Of a stretch of 64,000 nt of DNA, positions 43,921 through 56,264 are shown piece after piece (within the stretch, counting starts at the first letter, position 1; every line of letters starts with the position of its first letter). The notes beneath the pieces are model-generated. The model was given only the letters and a program-made list of their open reading frames with translations, was not told the origin of the DNA and ran no database searches. Location: positions 9,184,538 through 9,248,537 of the forward strand of contig CM119266.1 in assembly GCA_051294375.1 (NCBI GenBank), written 5' to 3'. Source of the stretch: Paraspadella gotoi. Taxonomy: Eukaryota; Chaetognatha. A program made the translations under genes and the position numbers.

Positions 43921-43952
43921 ATGGTGGACTAAAATCCACCAACCGTTCATCA
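43921..43952 (+). mobile_element. First 33 bp of a TRIM LTR, at an inversion breakpoint
   Basis: It contains the terminal hairpin (TGGTGGA / TCCACCA) and CCGTTCATCA, then switches abruptly to TTAAAGGAGG. In the second copy at 54453 the LTR continues normally. The rest of this LTR is found at 45525-45715 in reverse orientation. Confidence 0.7.
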
Positions 43953-45715
43953 TTAAAGGAGGAAATTGGATATAAAAGAAAACGTGAAAGCGACCTCTTG
44001 GGGGAAAAAAAAGATTGTTGCGGGGAAAAAAAAAGAAGGCAATGCCGGTACATTTGGCATAAAATCGACAGAGAGTAGAAATCGTGAGGCGTAACGCGAA
44101 AAACGGGGAAATTGCCGAATCGACAGAAAAAAAAAAAACAAAAAACAAAAAACAAAAAAACACGTGAAAACTGGTCTATAAATTTGTAAGATTGGAGATG
44201 AAACCCGGTCACGTGACTACGAACGAATGTTCGGCTACGTATCTTTGCGTTTCAGTGCGGAGAGGAAAATACAGGGTGCGTGCTAGAAGTAAGGTTTAAA
44301 AACGTTAGCATGATAAGGGGAGGGGAGCATAAACGCGATCGCTTTGGAAATTTGCGGCAAAACAAAAAAAAATAACGGGCGACTTAAAGACTAAGACAAT
44401 CGCTTTGAACAAGTAGATGGCGCAATTGGAATAGATGGCGGAATAGGGAAGAATGCGCAATGGCACAAATTGTTGACAGATTGATCGGAATTGGGAGACG
44501 GTGAAACTACAGGATGTCGGCAAGAACGTCGAATTTTCAAGATGCGAAATGGCATTCGAACTACCGCCGGGTGGTTTTGCCAAGCTGAAACCAGGTGTTC
44601 CAGCTGGCGTCTCGCCAACCGGTAATCAACCAGCTGGCGACACACGAACTGGAAATCAAGCACGTCATCGGCCATTGCGTCCAGCGGAAACCAGGCTTTT
44701 CCAGTGGCGTCTTCCAACTGGAAACCAGGCGCTCGAGCCGGAGTCGCAGCCAACGAAGACGTAAATTTCCCGGCGAAAAGTTGAACAGCTGTAGTCTGGA
44801 ATCTATTACGGTCGAAGTGTCTTTTTAGATTTATAATTTAATTAGATAGGTAATAATAAAACTTTCGTCTTAAATTCATAGATAGCTGTTTGAAAAAAAC
44901 TACGTATATTCATTTGAAAGTTATAATTTGTAATTATTTACGTTTATAATATATACTTATATATGTTTATATTGGTTGTATAAATTTCATATATATTATA
45001 TGTATTCATAAAATAATCAAATGCTTACTTTTACGATTTGAAGAAACTTTAAAATGGGGGCAAAAATGAAGAACGAGGGAAAAACCCGTTTAACCAACGG
45101 CGCCATTTCAAGTTCTTAGCCTCGTTTTCGCCCCCGGATTTTCGCCCCGTGGCAGGGCTAAACGGAAAGAATGTGACGAAAAAGGGTCGTGACGCGAAGG
45201 ACTCGGAAGCGCATTGACTCAGAGAAGACGGCGCGAAAGATGTTTGGTTTGAAGATATGTGTGTGTGTGTGCATGTGTGTCACTGTGCATGTGTGGATGA
45301 GACGAGCTTTTTATTTAGGCTCAACGTATAACGGAAAAAAGAAAAAATGATTTTCCTAATGGACAAGAACGGTGTCAATAAGCAATAGAGTATAAACATA
45401 TTATACTATGGCGACGTGGAAAAGAGACAAAGTTTAAGATAATATACATTTATTACAATGTAAAACGTGAGAATAGTACATAATAATGAAAGGTTTATTC
45501 AGTGAGAGTATCGTCCAACGCTGTTGAAGAGACAGTAATTATTGATAAGTGTTAATGACAGAACCGTTCAATATAAGCAGTCCCTGATCTTCGGATCAGG
45601 GCTGTAACACCATGTTACAGGCGGGTTAAGCGCCCCGTCCTCTTAACTCACCAGACGACCATGGGCTAGAACCCCGACCTTTGGAGGCGAATGACTGCTC
45701 CGGCACAATGGCCGC
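43953..45715. repeat. 1.8 kb segment B (forward)
   Basis: It contains a degenerate repeat of about 36 bp rich in GCCAGCTGG palindromes (44600-44750), a short TG repeat (45258-45300) and a TRIM LTR at the right end. It recurs inverted at 54483-56264. No gene is recognised. Confidence 0.8.
45525..45715 (-). mobile_element. TRIM LTR, cut by an assembly gap
   Basis: This matches the TRIM LTR from its 3' terminus (TGAAGAG on the plus strand) to GGCCGC, where the gap begins. It is flanked by the same CCAACGCTGT sequence that flanks the intact LTR at 54453-54673, so the two are the same insertion in two structural configurations. Confidence 0.7.
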
Positions 45716-45740
45716 NNNNNNNNNNNNNNNNNNNNNNNNN

Positions 45741-45837
45741 GTCATTAACACTTATCAATAATTACTGTCTCTTCAACAGCGTTGGACGATACTCTCACTT
45801 TCATTATTATGTACTATTCTCACGTTTTACATTGTAA
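45741..45837 (+). repeat. Inverted scrap of the LTR end and its flank between two gaps
   Basis: This 97 bp piece is the reverse complement of the LTR start near 45525 plus its left flank. It is isolated between gaps at 45716-45740 and 45838-45862. It most likely reflects scaffolding around a palindromic or inverted junction. Confidence 0.7.
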
Positions 45838-45862
45838 NNNNNNNNNNNNNNNNNNNNNNNNN

Positions 45863-48800
45863 TGGTTTAGAGTTTCGAGATATTAGGATTATTGTTGATG
45901 AGAATTAGGGTTAAAGATTTTAGCTCAAGGGTTTGGGCATTCATACTTAAAGATTATGTGGAGGCTAGAAATTGTGCTTTTTCGGTTTCCGTTGGCGATT
46001 TTGGAAAAGAGAGCCGAAATTTTTTATGTTTAAAAATATGAAATATTATTCAATTTCAGCCCGCGTAATTGCAATGGAGCTAATTGAGCCAGATTAGCCA
46101 ATTGGAGCCAATTGAGAAGAATTGAGTAGAATTCGAGACCAAATTGCGAAAAATGGAAACAATTGAGTTTTATTGAATTGATGACTTGAGACAATTGAGG
46201 TGTCCTTGTAGCTAGAATATTTGAGCATATATTATAGAGAATTAGAGTACAATTTGAGTCAATTGTTAGAAAATTTGAGAAAACCAATTGAGCCAATAAA
46301 CGAGATCTGAGAAATTGAAGTGCTTTATTATTAAGAAAATTGAAGCCAATAAAGAGATTTGAGACAATTGAGCCAATTGAGACATATGAGACAATTTTGA
46401 GCCAAAATCTAGAAACAATGAGCCAATTGAGACTTTTGGAGCTAATGAGATGTAAATTGAGAAATTGAGCGCAATTTGAAAAAAATAGAAATCAATTTGT
46501 ATGTTCTTCTTATTATGATGTATTAGTAGTATTCTCTTCCACACTTACGCCAATTGAACAATTTGAGTCCAATTTAGAAATATTTGATACAATCGATTCG
46601 CCAATTGAGCCAATTGAGTATCTTTTGAGCCATAATGAAGAATTGTAGAAATTGAGCCATTATTGAGAGAATTAAGACAATTGATGCTTTTAATTTTTGA
46701 GTAAAATTGAAAAAGATTTAAACAATTGAGCAATTGAGTACAATTGTTAGAGAATTGAGGACAATTGAGTAAATTGAGGATAACATTGAGTCTTCAATGC
46801 ATCAACTTTGCAGTTGACGTACATTTTCTATGTACATGCTCACTATTTCTAAATTTGTATCCTGTGTTTGACTCTTTGTTTTCGTTCACCAGAAAATCTT
46901 CTCTCGTAGTTCAAAAGCCATACTACTGTAAATATTCTTCTTACTGATAATGTTTAATCAATTTCGTATTTGTTACCTTTCTTTGGAGGGCTATTCCTTG
47001 CAGAAGCAAAGAGAGGAAACCAAGGGCTTTTTAAATTCTTCCTACTCTGGTTATATAAATTTTAAATCAAAATACATTTAATTAATAACTGTCAAAAGTA
47101 ATTTTGTGCCCTTTTCGTTTACAATACCGATTCGACAAATGTTGTAAATCTATAGGGTATGTATATTTGTATATTTGTATTATATTCTCTTTTATTGTTA
47201 TTTGAACGATCTACTTCCACATCTTGGTCAATTCACTGGTTTAGTCGGGTTTCAAATAATGAATGAGCTTTCCCATTAAAAATTGCGGAACCCCTTGAAT
47301 CCCAAGATGTTTATTATAATAGATTAATCTTGGCTCTACGAGTTCATGCTCTGTAAATTTCTGTGTTAATCTTATGCCCGGACTCAACCAACAGTGTGTA
47401 TTTGATTTTATGAGCGTTATTAGAGCGGACATTATGCCTGAAGCTTTGTACTTTGTTATCATGTTGTCTATTAGTAAGTGGCTTTGTGCAACTTTTCTAT
47501 GGCGCCCTCTTCAGATGAAGTTCGTTGTCACTGATAGACTCCCGCCTTAAAACTCACATCATCATGCATAGGATAGACTATCATTGTCATGGAGTCATCG
47601 TTCTAATGCATATTGTCATCATGGACATTATCGTTATTACTTCTTTGTCAAAAAAATGCTAATATTATAGTCGAAATGATATTTCGTTTGTCACGTAAAA
47701 TACGAACAATTTTGGGTTTTTATCGTTTGGGCTAAATTCAGTAATTAGGCGTTTTTGTAATTTTGGTGTTTAAAGATATAGGTTAGTGGTTAAAGAGATG
47801 AGATTAAATTAGGTTTTAGTGGTTTTTTAGGATTTAGTTATTTATATTAGGTTAGTGGTTTTAAGATTGAGAATTTTAATTAGGTTATGGTGGAAGTTCT
47901 GTTGAGATTAAATTAGGTTAGTGGTTAAGATTGGAGATTAAATTAGGTTTAAGTGTTAGATTGGAGCTTAAATTAGGTTAGTGGTTAAGGATTGAGATTA
48001 GATTAGTTAGTGATTAAGGATTGAGATTAGATTAGGTTAGTGGTTAATAGATCAACAAAAATGCAATAACCACACTGTTTGGTTTTTATATTTGTTTGCT
48101 CTATACATTTCATCGATCAAATTGATAGAGTACATCCCACTTTTTTGCGGTGTTTGAACATAATAATTTTATAAGTCACTTTAAAAGATAAAATCGATTT
48201 TAATATATTTTAAGGTAATTTTAAAAACCAAGTTTTGAAGAGAGATTTAACAACGAATTTTTATTTCAGATAGTGAAACGGAACATGTTTTCGACTCAAT
48301 ACGCAGTCCCTTCTTAGCGCCAATATCAATTGTGAGATTTGAAGAGAATTTTGTGCATAAAGAAAGAGAGAGAGAGAGAGAGAGACAGAGAAGTTTCCAC
48401 AGCAGAGTTTTGACAGAGAAAGGATAGTGTTCAGTTTTTTAATTTAGGGACAGGTGAAAGGTGAGGACAGAGATACGTTTGTGGAAAAGAAAATTGAAAT
48501 GGAGAGACGCCGAGAGAGAGACGAGAGCGACGTGCCTGAAAATAAATTACATATGAACATGTTACAACAATGTTAAAATTTTGGTCAACTTTAATAATGA
48601 ATAATAATCAACATTAGCTACAGTAATAAGATTAGTGAAATGAAAAATAGAAGTTCAGAAATGTGAAATATTTATTGTTTAGTTGAGGGATAGCTAAGTA
48701 ATTAGGAAAAGGGAATGTGTCAAGTAATAAGAAAAGAGGCTCAAAAATGAGCTGGCCCCCCTTGGTTATGACAAATGAAGGGCTAGATTGATAAGGTGGG

Positions 48801-51800
48801 TCATTTGATGTGTCATTGGCTGAGAGGACAGGTTGGTGGAGGCCTACTAGTGCAGCGTGGGAAGACTTCTTGCGGGAAGAAACCAAAGGCTACTCGAGAT
48901 GTCTCTCTTTGGCCTGGTACGATGCCTGCCGAGCTGCCCTCTTCTTGCCTGCTGGGCGAGTGTGGGCGGCTGTCTATTCTTGGCCACTTTCGCGACAGAG
49001 TGGTGGCCTCCCCCCTTCGCTCCTGCAGCCGTCGCTCGTTGGGGCGGCGCTCCGTCCACAGAGGAAGGGAATGAGTTGCTGCCGTTTGAAGGAGTATCAG
49101 TCTGCCCATTGCCTGCGCAAGGGTCTCCGCCTATCTCGTGAGTGGAGATGGGGAATCATTGTGGCGGACGTGGTGGAGACGGGGCCTTCACCATGCTTTT
49201 GATAACGCGAATCATAGCTTGGAGGGAGCTGCGATATCGCCTCCATCACGGTTCAAAGAGGGCTCGAGGGCTTTGATGTAGATTGCCTCTCTAATCCTCT
49301 TGAAAACGCAGCTTGGGTCCATTTTGAGCTCTTTCATTTATTAAACTTGAAATTTCCTTTTCCTAATTACTTAGCTTATCCCTACTAACAATATAATATT
49401 TCACATTTCTGGAACCTTCTATTTCATTCACTAATGTTATTACTGTAGCTTAATTGTTGATATTATTCATTTATTAAAGTTTTACCAAAATTTTAACATT
49501 GTTTACATTTTCATAATGTACTAATTTTTCAGGCACTGTCTCTCTCTCTCTCTCTCTCCATTTCACTTTCTTTCACAACTATCTCTGTCCTCACCTTCAC
49601 CTGTCCCTAATAAAAAACTTGAACACTATCCTTTCTTTCTGCAAAACTCTGTGTTGGAAGTTTGCTCTGTCTCTCTCCTCTCTCTCTCTTTCTTTATGCC
49701 TCAAAATCTCTTCAAATTCACAAATTGAACACTTGGCGCTTGAAAGAAAGATCGTATGTGAAGTCGAACATGCCGTTTCACCTATGAATAAAAATCGTTG
49801 TTAAATCTCTCTTCAAACTTTGTTTAAAATCAAATCACACCGAAACAGAAAGGAAAAAAAAAAAAAAAATAAAAAAACACAAGGTAATTTTTAAGAAAAA
49901 ATTTTGTTGATTAGTATCATAATTACTATTATTATTAATATTTATTTGATAATTCTTTATTGAATATTTTCAGTATTATTATCAAGTATCTGAAAAGAGC
50001 ATGAATTGATTTATGCTGAACTGATCTTTCAACAGTTTTGTCACTTTCTCTGCTTTTTTGTGGGAATCTTTTTTGTTCAAAATTTTTTCAAATTAAATTC
50101 TTACCTAAATGGTTATCCAAGGATTTAAAATATAAAAATTCATTAGATGATTCTTATTTCGTTATTAATTATTATTTGTCAAAACACTTATCTCCATGAA
50201 TTTTTTATTATACCTATTTAAACTATTCTACTAATCATTTTAAAATATTTCCCCTTATATTACAAGGTGAGCAAATATATAAATAGTACATTATTGTAGA
50301 TATAAAACATAAAAAATTATCTAAATATTTTGAGCCTGGTTGCAAAGCCCAGGACCCCGTTCCATTGCTATTGAGGGGGCACAGAAGATAGCAGAATAAT
50401 AATACTTCAGTACACTTAGCGCCTTCCACATGGTAGCTCATCTTGTCGAGTGTATTCTAACGCTATTCCAGGCCCAGACTGCTGAAGATTGCATTGCTTT
50501 CTCTCCACTGAAAGCAAGAAATAGAGTGGGTTACAATCTGGGGGGCATTTAGTTCCCGCCCACTGTGTAAGTGTGTCCCTTCAGTCTTAACACCGGTAGC
50601 TAATTAGTATACCATCAGCTCATAAGCCCTTAGGTACTGGATCAATCCCCAATGGTACCCTACCTGTGGAAGCATGACGCCATAAACCGTTTTGGGGGCT
50701 GGAAAACCCTCAAGCTAGGTTCAAGCTCAGGAACCATTCTGCTGAAGGGGCACAAAAGATACGGTAGTAGTCTTCAGCCCATGTAGCTGCCCTTATCCAC
50801 ATACTTTCTCTCACTAAAATCTTTTTACATTTTTTGTCAATATATCTTATTTTTTTTTTGTACCGTCCCAATAATAATTCTACTTATAATTATAGCTGCT
50901 TTAATATACAGCAAAGATTTTAAAATGACATAAATATTACATAAGTATCAAATCATGAAGTACTAATGTTTTGGACAAATAATTATTGATGAAATGAAAA
51001 ATTTGTAAATAAGTTTTTATAAAATATTATCCTTAGATTCTGCAAAACCTTTTCTTTAGTGATAATTTTAATTTGAATTAATTTGCCACAGCTAAAAAAG
51101 CTGAAAAAAAGCGACGAGACATAGACAGAAAAAGACCAAGGTTCATATTGAATCAATATTCAGATTACTTAGTCTGATGCAAAGGTAAATAATAAAATAT
51201 TTTAAACCTGATTCGATTTATTTATTTTTTTTTTTTAAATTATTTGAAAAAAAATTTTTATTATAAAAAAATATTTTTATAAATAAAATAAAATGTCCTT
51301 TGTTATGTTTTATATATTATTACCTTATTAACCTTTTTATTACTAAATATTATAAAGGTTTATTTAAATAAAACTTCAAGGTTAAGAAAAGTAAATGACT
51401 TGCCATGTTTTAATATGAGAAAGAGTTAAGTTTGAACCAAATAACAAAATTTACGCAATAAATAGATTAATTAGTAAGATTATAATTAAATTTAATCAAT
51501 ATAATAATAATGTATTATTAATAATATCAATAATAATGATAAAATAGACATTAATACTAGTTGGAATTATGGTACTATTTTAAAAATTTGTACTAAATTA
51601 TCAAAAATATTTATTAAAATCGATTTTAATCTTAAAAGTTCCTATAAATTCTTGAAGTTAAACACCGCCGAAAAGGCGATTGTGCTCTAGTGTTATTTTA
51701 TCGTCTTGTGGTTTATTCCGGTCAATTTTTTGTTTTAATGATCGGCAAAATATAGAGAGGAAAAAAACAAATATAAGAAATCGGTTAAAAGAGATCGCAG

Positions 51801-54483
51801 TGTAGTTATTGAATTTTTGATTGATCTAGTGGTTAAGGATTGAATATTAGATTAGGTTAGTGGTTTAGAATGAGATTTTATGATTAGACTAGTAGCCTTA
51901 GGAAATTAAGGTGTTAGAGATAAAAGTTAATGATTTGGTAAACTTTTGGTTGGAATAAAGGTTTGGAAAAGGAAAAAAAAAGGGTTTAAAAGGGGGAATT
52001 AGGGCTTGGAATTAAAGATTACAGTTAAGGATTAGGTTTGGGTTCATGATCAGGTGAGGGATTGGTTTAAAGTTTTAAAAAGATATATATGATGTCTTTT
52101 TGATTGTTTTGTTAAGAAGGAAATAAAAAACCAACTTTCTTACAACTTTTTATGAATTCATAAACGTGGATAATTATGATGCAAACGGCAATAAAAAGCC
52201 CTAAAAAATAAAAAAAATAAAAAAACGCCATATTAGCGTATAAAGGAACTATCAATATAATCGAAATTTCTTGTCACATAGTTAACTTAATAATTAATTA
52301 CATAGGCCGCCAGAGAACTCTGCACTTATGCTTTTATCAAGAAACCAATAGCTCTGACGAATTCGTGGGATCCGCTTTGGCGTGGTCCTCGATGCTATTG
52401 TGGTCGCTCTTATTGTAGGTCGTGTTCCCAAACGACCCGGCATCTGGACGAGGAACGGAGTGAATGCGAGGGAGATGCGCCATCCAAAAACATACCCAGC
52501 TCCTGAGTCAATAGGAGTCGATGTGAAGGTACGTTATAGGGCAATTCGCGTAATAAAATAAAAAAAATGTTGAAGAACGCTCTTTTCACATTGCCCTTCG
52601 TCGCTTGTTCATATTCGTTACTCTATAGTTTATAGTTTTATATTTTTTAGGCTTTCCTCATTTTTTTGTAGATATTGCGAACCTGCCACTTGTCGTTATC
52701 GGTCCGGGCATGCCTTCCCTTTATTTTGTGTTATGTTTCTGGGGCATGTCTCCTGCTGGTATTCCTTTTCATGAAAATGAAGAATAACAACATTGAAGTT
52801 GGAAAAGATTCTGGCGTTTTTTTTTTCTATTCAACCAGAAAATACCGGTTGCCGGGAAACGCCCTCTTTCACGGTTAAGTTTATTATAGTTATGCTTTTA
52901 GATGATATTATTACTATTTTATCTGTAGATAAACATAATGGACTTCTAAAATGGACAGTATTTATTTTTATTGTAGTTACTAGTAATCATTTATTTTACT
53001 GTCAATCTTTTATTTACTGTCATCTTTCTGCTTGTAAAACACCGTTTATACTTTCTGACTCGTGATCTTGGTAATTAGACTGGTGTGGCGGTATATACAC
53101 CCGCATCACGTCCACCATCACTCAGGCAAATCCATTGGCTCAGAGGGGGACACACTCCCATCCCAGGCGTAGTGTTCCATTGCGTTGGCAAGCTAGACCG
53201 TCCTAGGTAACCGCGCCAGTGACTGGAGGCGTCCTTGAGGGTCGGAAGCCCCCAAAGCCAACAGTCAGATGCCCATCCCAATGGGGCATCACGCAACCGG
53301 CTGTTTGCCATAACGGGACTGTTGTCTCAATATGAAACGTTTTGAGGAAGGCTTATCTGCTTAATGACCGAGAGGAGAGGGTTCGCCGTGCCCTCTTACG
53401 GTGTGGATTGCTCTCTCACTTAGTATGCTCGAAATGTTATTTTGGAGATTGTTGCGCGTGCCTGTGCCTTTCCGGAATTCGAATCCGGAATTGGTTTAAA
53501 CGGCCGTTACTCTTTCTCCAATTAACAGGTGGCGCCAACGGGTATGAACCTGGGCATTGTGTTTGGAAGGCGCAGTAAATGCTCAAGGCTATCGCTAATA
53601 GTGCGCTGATGCCAGCGAACAATTTGATGTAATATAATATGAACTCAGAACAATGCTCTCACGTCCGGCAAATTCAGCGAACGGAATGTAAAGGCAAGGA
53701 GGGTCGATCCAATTTCCGAGCAGGTTTTCCCCTTTCGAGATAAATGAAGGAAAAATGTTCGCGTATTTTGAGTTTCGATTTTTTTTTCGTTTAAATTCGT
53801 CACCCCTCATTTTCGCCTGAAAGGAAAAAAAAAAATGTTTGTTATTGTTCGCATCCCGCGTTCGAGGTAGGGGCTGTGTCAGGACTTAATCTGGTAATTC
53901 CTGTTCGATTTTGTTTTCAGATTAATTCAGCCCTTTGAGATTTTCGCCGCCACCGCCTCCTCCTATGAGCTTGTCCGCTCGTTCTTGGTCGAGGGCGTCT
54001 ACACGACCCTGGTTGTTAGACTCGTAAGACGCACTTTTAGAATCGCATATTGATTCTAGATGGAATCGGACAATCGTACCTTTATGGTGAGTTCTGCGGC
54101 GAATTTACTCGAACACAACCCATCCCTTTCAAAATTGAAATTACAGAGCTTTGCTTAAAATCTACCGCTGAAAAATTCGTTGTCTTTTCAAGATCTTAGA
54201 AAATAAATCGGAAAGTAAGACCCTAACTCTTTTGACTATTTAATTTATGGTTTTGAATATTTTTTTTAATTTTACTTTACAAAGCGATTTACAAAGAGTC
54301 ATGCTTATAGGCGGGGGGAACCGAGGCAATGCCCGACAACAAACATATGGCCGAGATTCGACCGCCTTTCGTCCCCGTTGGGTCACTTGATATGACCGAC
54401 GTTTCTTTCGCTCTTTCTCTCTCTTTCTGACGTGCTTCATAAGTTGACAGTATGGTGGACTAAAATCCACCACCGTTCATCAG
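45863..54483. repeat. 8.6 kb segment A' (error-rich copy)
   Basis: Collinear with 35310-43952 but with very frequent small insertions and deletions, densest at 45.9-48.4 kb. It lacks the 0.8 kb insertion at 41391-42210. The error style differs from every other duplicated pair in the window. Confidence 0.8.
46790..54122 (-). pseudogene. Second, disrupted ABHD6-like copy (exons 1-5 only)
   Basis: Counterparts of exons 1-5 lie near 54080-54122, 53675-53825, 52330-52505, 47215-47545 and 46790-46998. Each is broken by scattered one- to ten-base insertions or deletions; for example exon 1 would read into an early TAA and exon 4 carries several insertions. Exon 6 is absent because the duplicated segment begins in intron 5. 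The damage is spread equally through introns and exons and is mostly indels, which looks more like unpolished long-read sequence of the other haplotype than evolutionary decay. Either way this copy as written cannot encode the enzyme. Confidence 0.7.
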
Positions 54484-54673
54484 CGGCCATTGTGCCGGAG
54501 CAGTCATTCGCCTCCAAAGGTCGGGGTTCTAGCCCATGGTCGTCTGGTGAGTTAAGAGGACGGGGCGCTTAACCCGCCTGTAACATGGTGTTACAGCCCT
54601 GATCCGAAGATCAGGGACTGCTTATATTGAACGGTTCTGTCATTAACACTTATCAATAATTACTGTCTCTTCA
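54453..54673 (+). mobile_element. Solo TRIM LTR, intact
   Basis: A full LTR in plus orientation, from TGGTGGACTAAAATCCACCA to TGTCTCTTCA. It is flanked by ACAG (before TATGG) and ACAG (after TTCA), a 4-bp target duplication. It has no interior, consistent with LTR-LTR recombination. Its first 33 bases are also present at 43921-43952, where the sequence then jumps to the inverted segment. Confidence 0.75.
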
Positions 54674-56264
54674 ACAGCGTTGGACGATACTCTCACTGAA
54701 TAAACCTTTCATTATTATGTACTATTCTCACGTTTTACATTGTAATAAATGTATATTATCTTAAACTTTGTCTCTTTTCCACGTCGCCATAGTATAATAT
54801 GTTTATACTCTATTGCTTATTGACACCGTTCTTGTCCATTAGGAAAATCATTTTTTCTTTTTTTCCGTTATACGTTGAGCCTAAATTAAAAAGCTCGTTC
54901 TCATCCACACATGCACAGTTGCACACACATGCACACACACACACATATTCTTCAAACCAAACATTCTTTTCGCGCCGTCTTTCTCTGAGTCAATGCACTT
55001 CCGAGTCCTTCGCGTCACGACCCTTTTTCGTCACATTCTTTCCGTTTAGCCCTGCCACGGGGCGAAAATCCGGGGGCGAAAACGAGGCTAAGACTTGAAA
55101 TGGCGCCGTGGAGTTAAACGGGTTTTTCCCTCGTTCTCATTTTTTGCCCCCATTTTAAAGTTTCTTCAAATCGTAAAAGTAAGCATTTGATTATTTTTAT
55201 GAATACATATAAAAATATATATGAAATTTATACAACCAATATAAACATATATAAGTATATATTTATAAACGTAAATAAATTACAAATTATAACTTCAAAT
55301 GAATATACGTAGTTTTTTCAAACAGCTATCTATGAATTTAAGACGAAAGTTATATTATTACTATCTAATTAAATTATTAAATCTAAAAAGACACTTCGAC
55401 CGTAATAGATTCCAGACTACAGCTGTTCAACTTTTCGCCGGAAATTTACGTCTTCGTTGGCTGCGACTCCGGCTCGAGCGCCTGGTTTCCAGTTGGCAAG
55501 ACGCCAGCTGGAGAGCCTGGTTTCCGCTGGACGCAATGGCCGATGACGTGCTTGATTTCCAGTTCGTGTGTCGCCAGCTGGTCTGATTACCGGTTGGCGA
55601 GACGCCAGCTGGAACACCTGGTTTCAGCTTGGCAAAACCACCCCGGCGGTAGTTCGAATGCCATTTCGCCATCTTGAAAATTCGACGTTCTGCCGACATC
55701 CTGTAGTTTCACCGTCTCCCAATTCCGATCAATCTGTCGACAATTTGTGCCATTGCGCCATTCTTCCCTATTCCGCCATCTATTCCCAATTGCGCCATCT
55801 ACTTGTCAAAGCGATTGTCTTAGTCTTTAAGTCGCCCGTTTTTTTTTTTTTTTGCGGCAAATTTCCAAAGCGATCGCCGTTTATGCTCCCCTCCCCTTAT
55901 CATGCTAACGTTTTTAAACCTTACTTCTTAGCACGCACCCTGTATTTTCCTCTCCGCACTGAAACGCAAAAGATACGTAGCCGAACATTCGTTCGTAGTC
56001 ACGTGACCGGGTTTCATCTCCCAATCTTTACAAATTTATAGACAGTTTTCACGTGTTTTTTGTTTTTTGTTTTTTGTTGTTTTTTTTCTGTCGATTCGGA
56101 AATTTCCCCGTTTTTCGCGTTACACCTCACGATTTCTAACTCTCTGTCGATTTTATGCCAAATGTACCGGCATTGCCTTCTTTTTTTTTCCCCGCAACAA
56201 TCTTTTTTTCCCCCCAAGAGGTCGCTTTTCACGTTTTCTTTTATATCCAATTTCCTCCTTTAAA
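54483..56264. repeat. 1.8 kb segment B' (inverted copy of 43953-45715)
   Basis: Reverse complement of segment B: for example the run GCCCCCATTTTAAAG at 55147 matches CTTTAAAATGGGGGC at 45047. It starts inside the solo LTR and ends at CTCCTTTAA (56264), matching B's left edge TTAAAGGAG. Confidence 0.85.

Larger units (their letters stand above)
35310..43952. repeat. 8.6 kb segment A (high-quality copy)
   Basis: It contains hydrolase exons 1-5, the 9-bp minisatellite, the 30-bp array and the 3.4 kb transposon. It is repeated in the same orientation at 45863-54483. Confidence 0.8.

Noticed and set aside
44391-44753. Open frame of about 120 codons on minus (RLERLVSSW-type repeats)
   Set aside because: Produced by a degenerate repeat of about 36 bp rich in CCAGCTGG; the inverted copy has a different frame structure.
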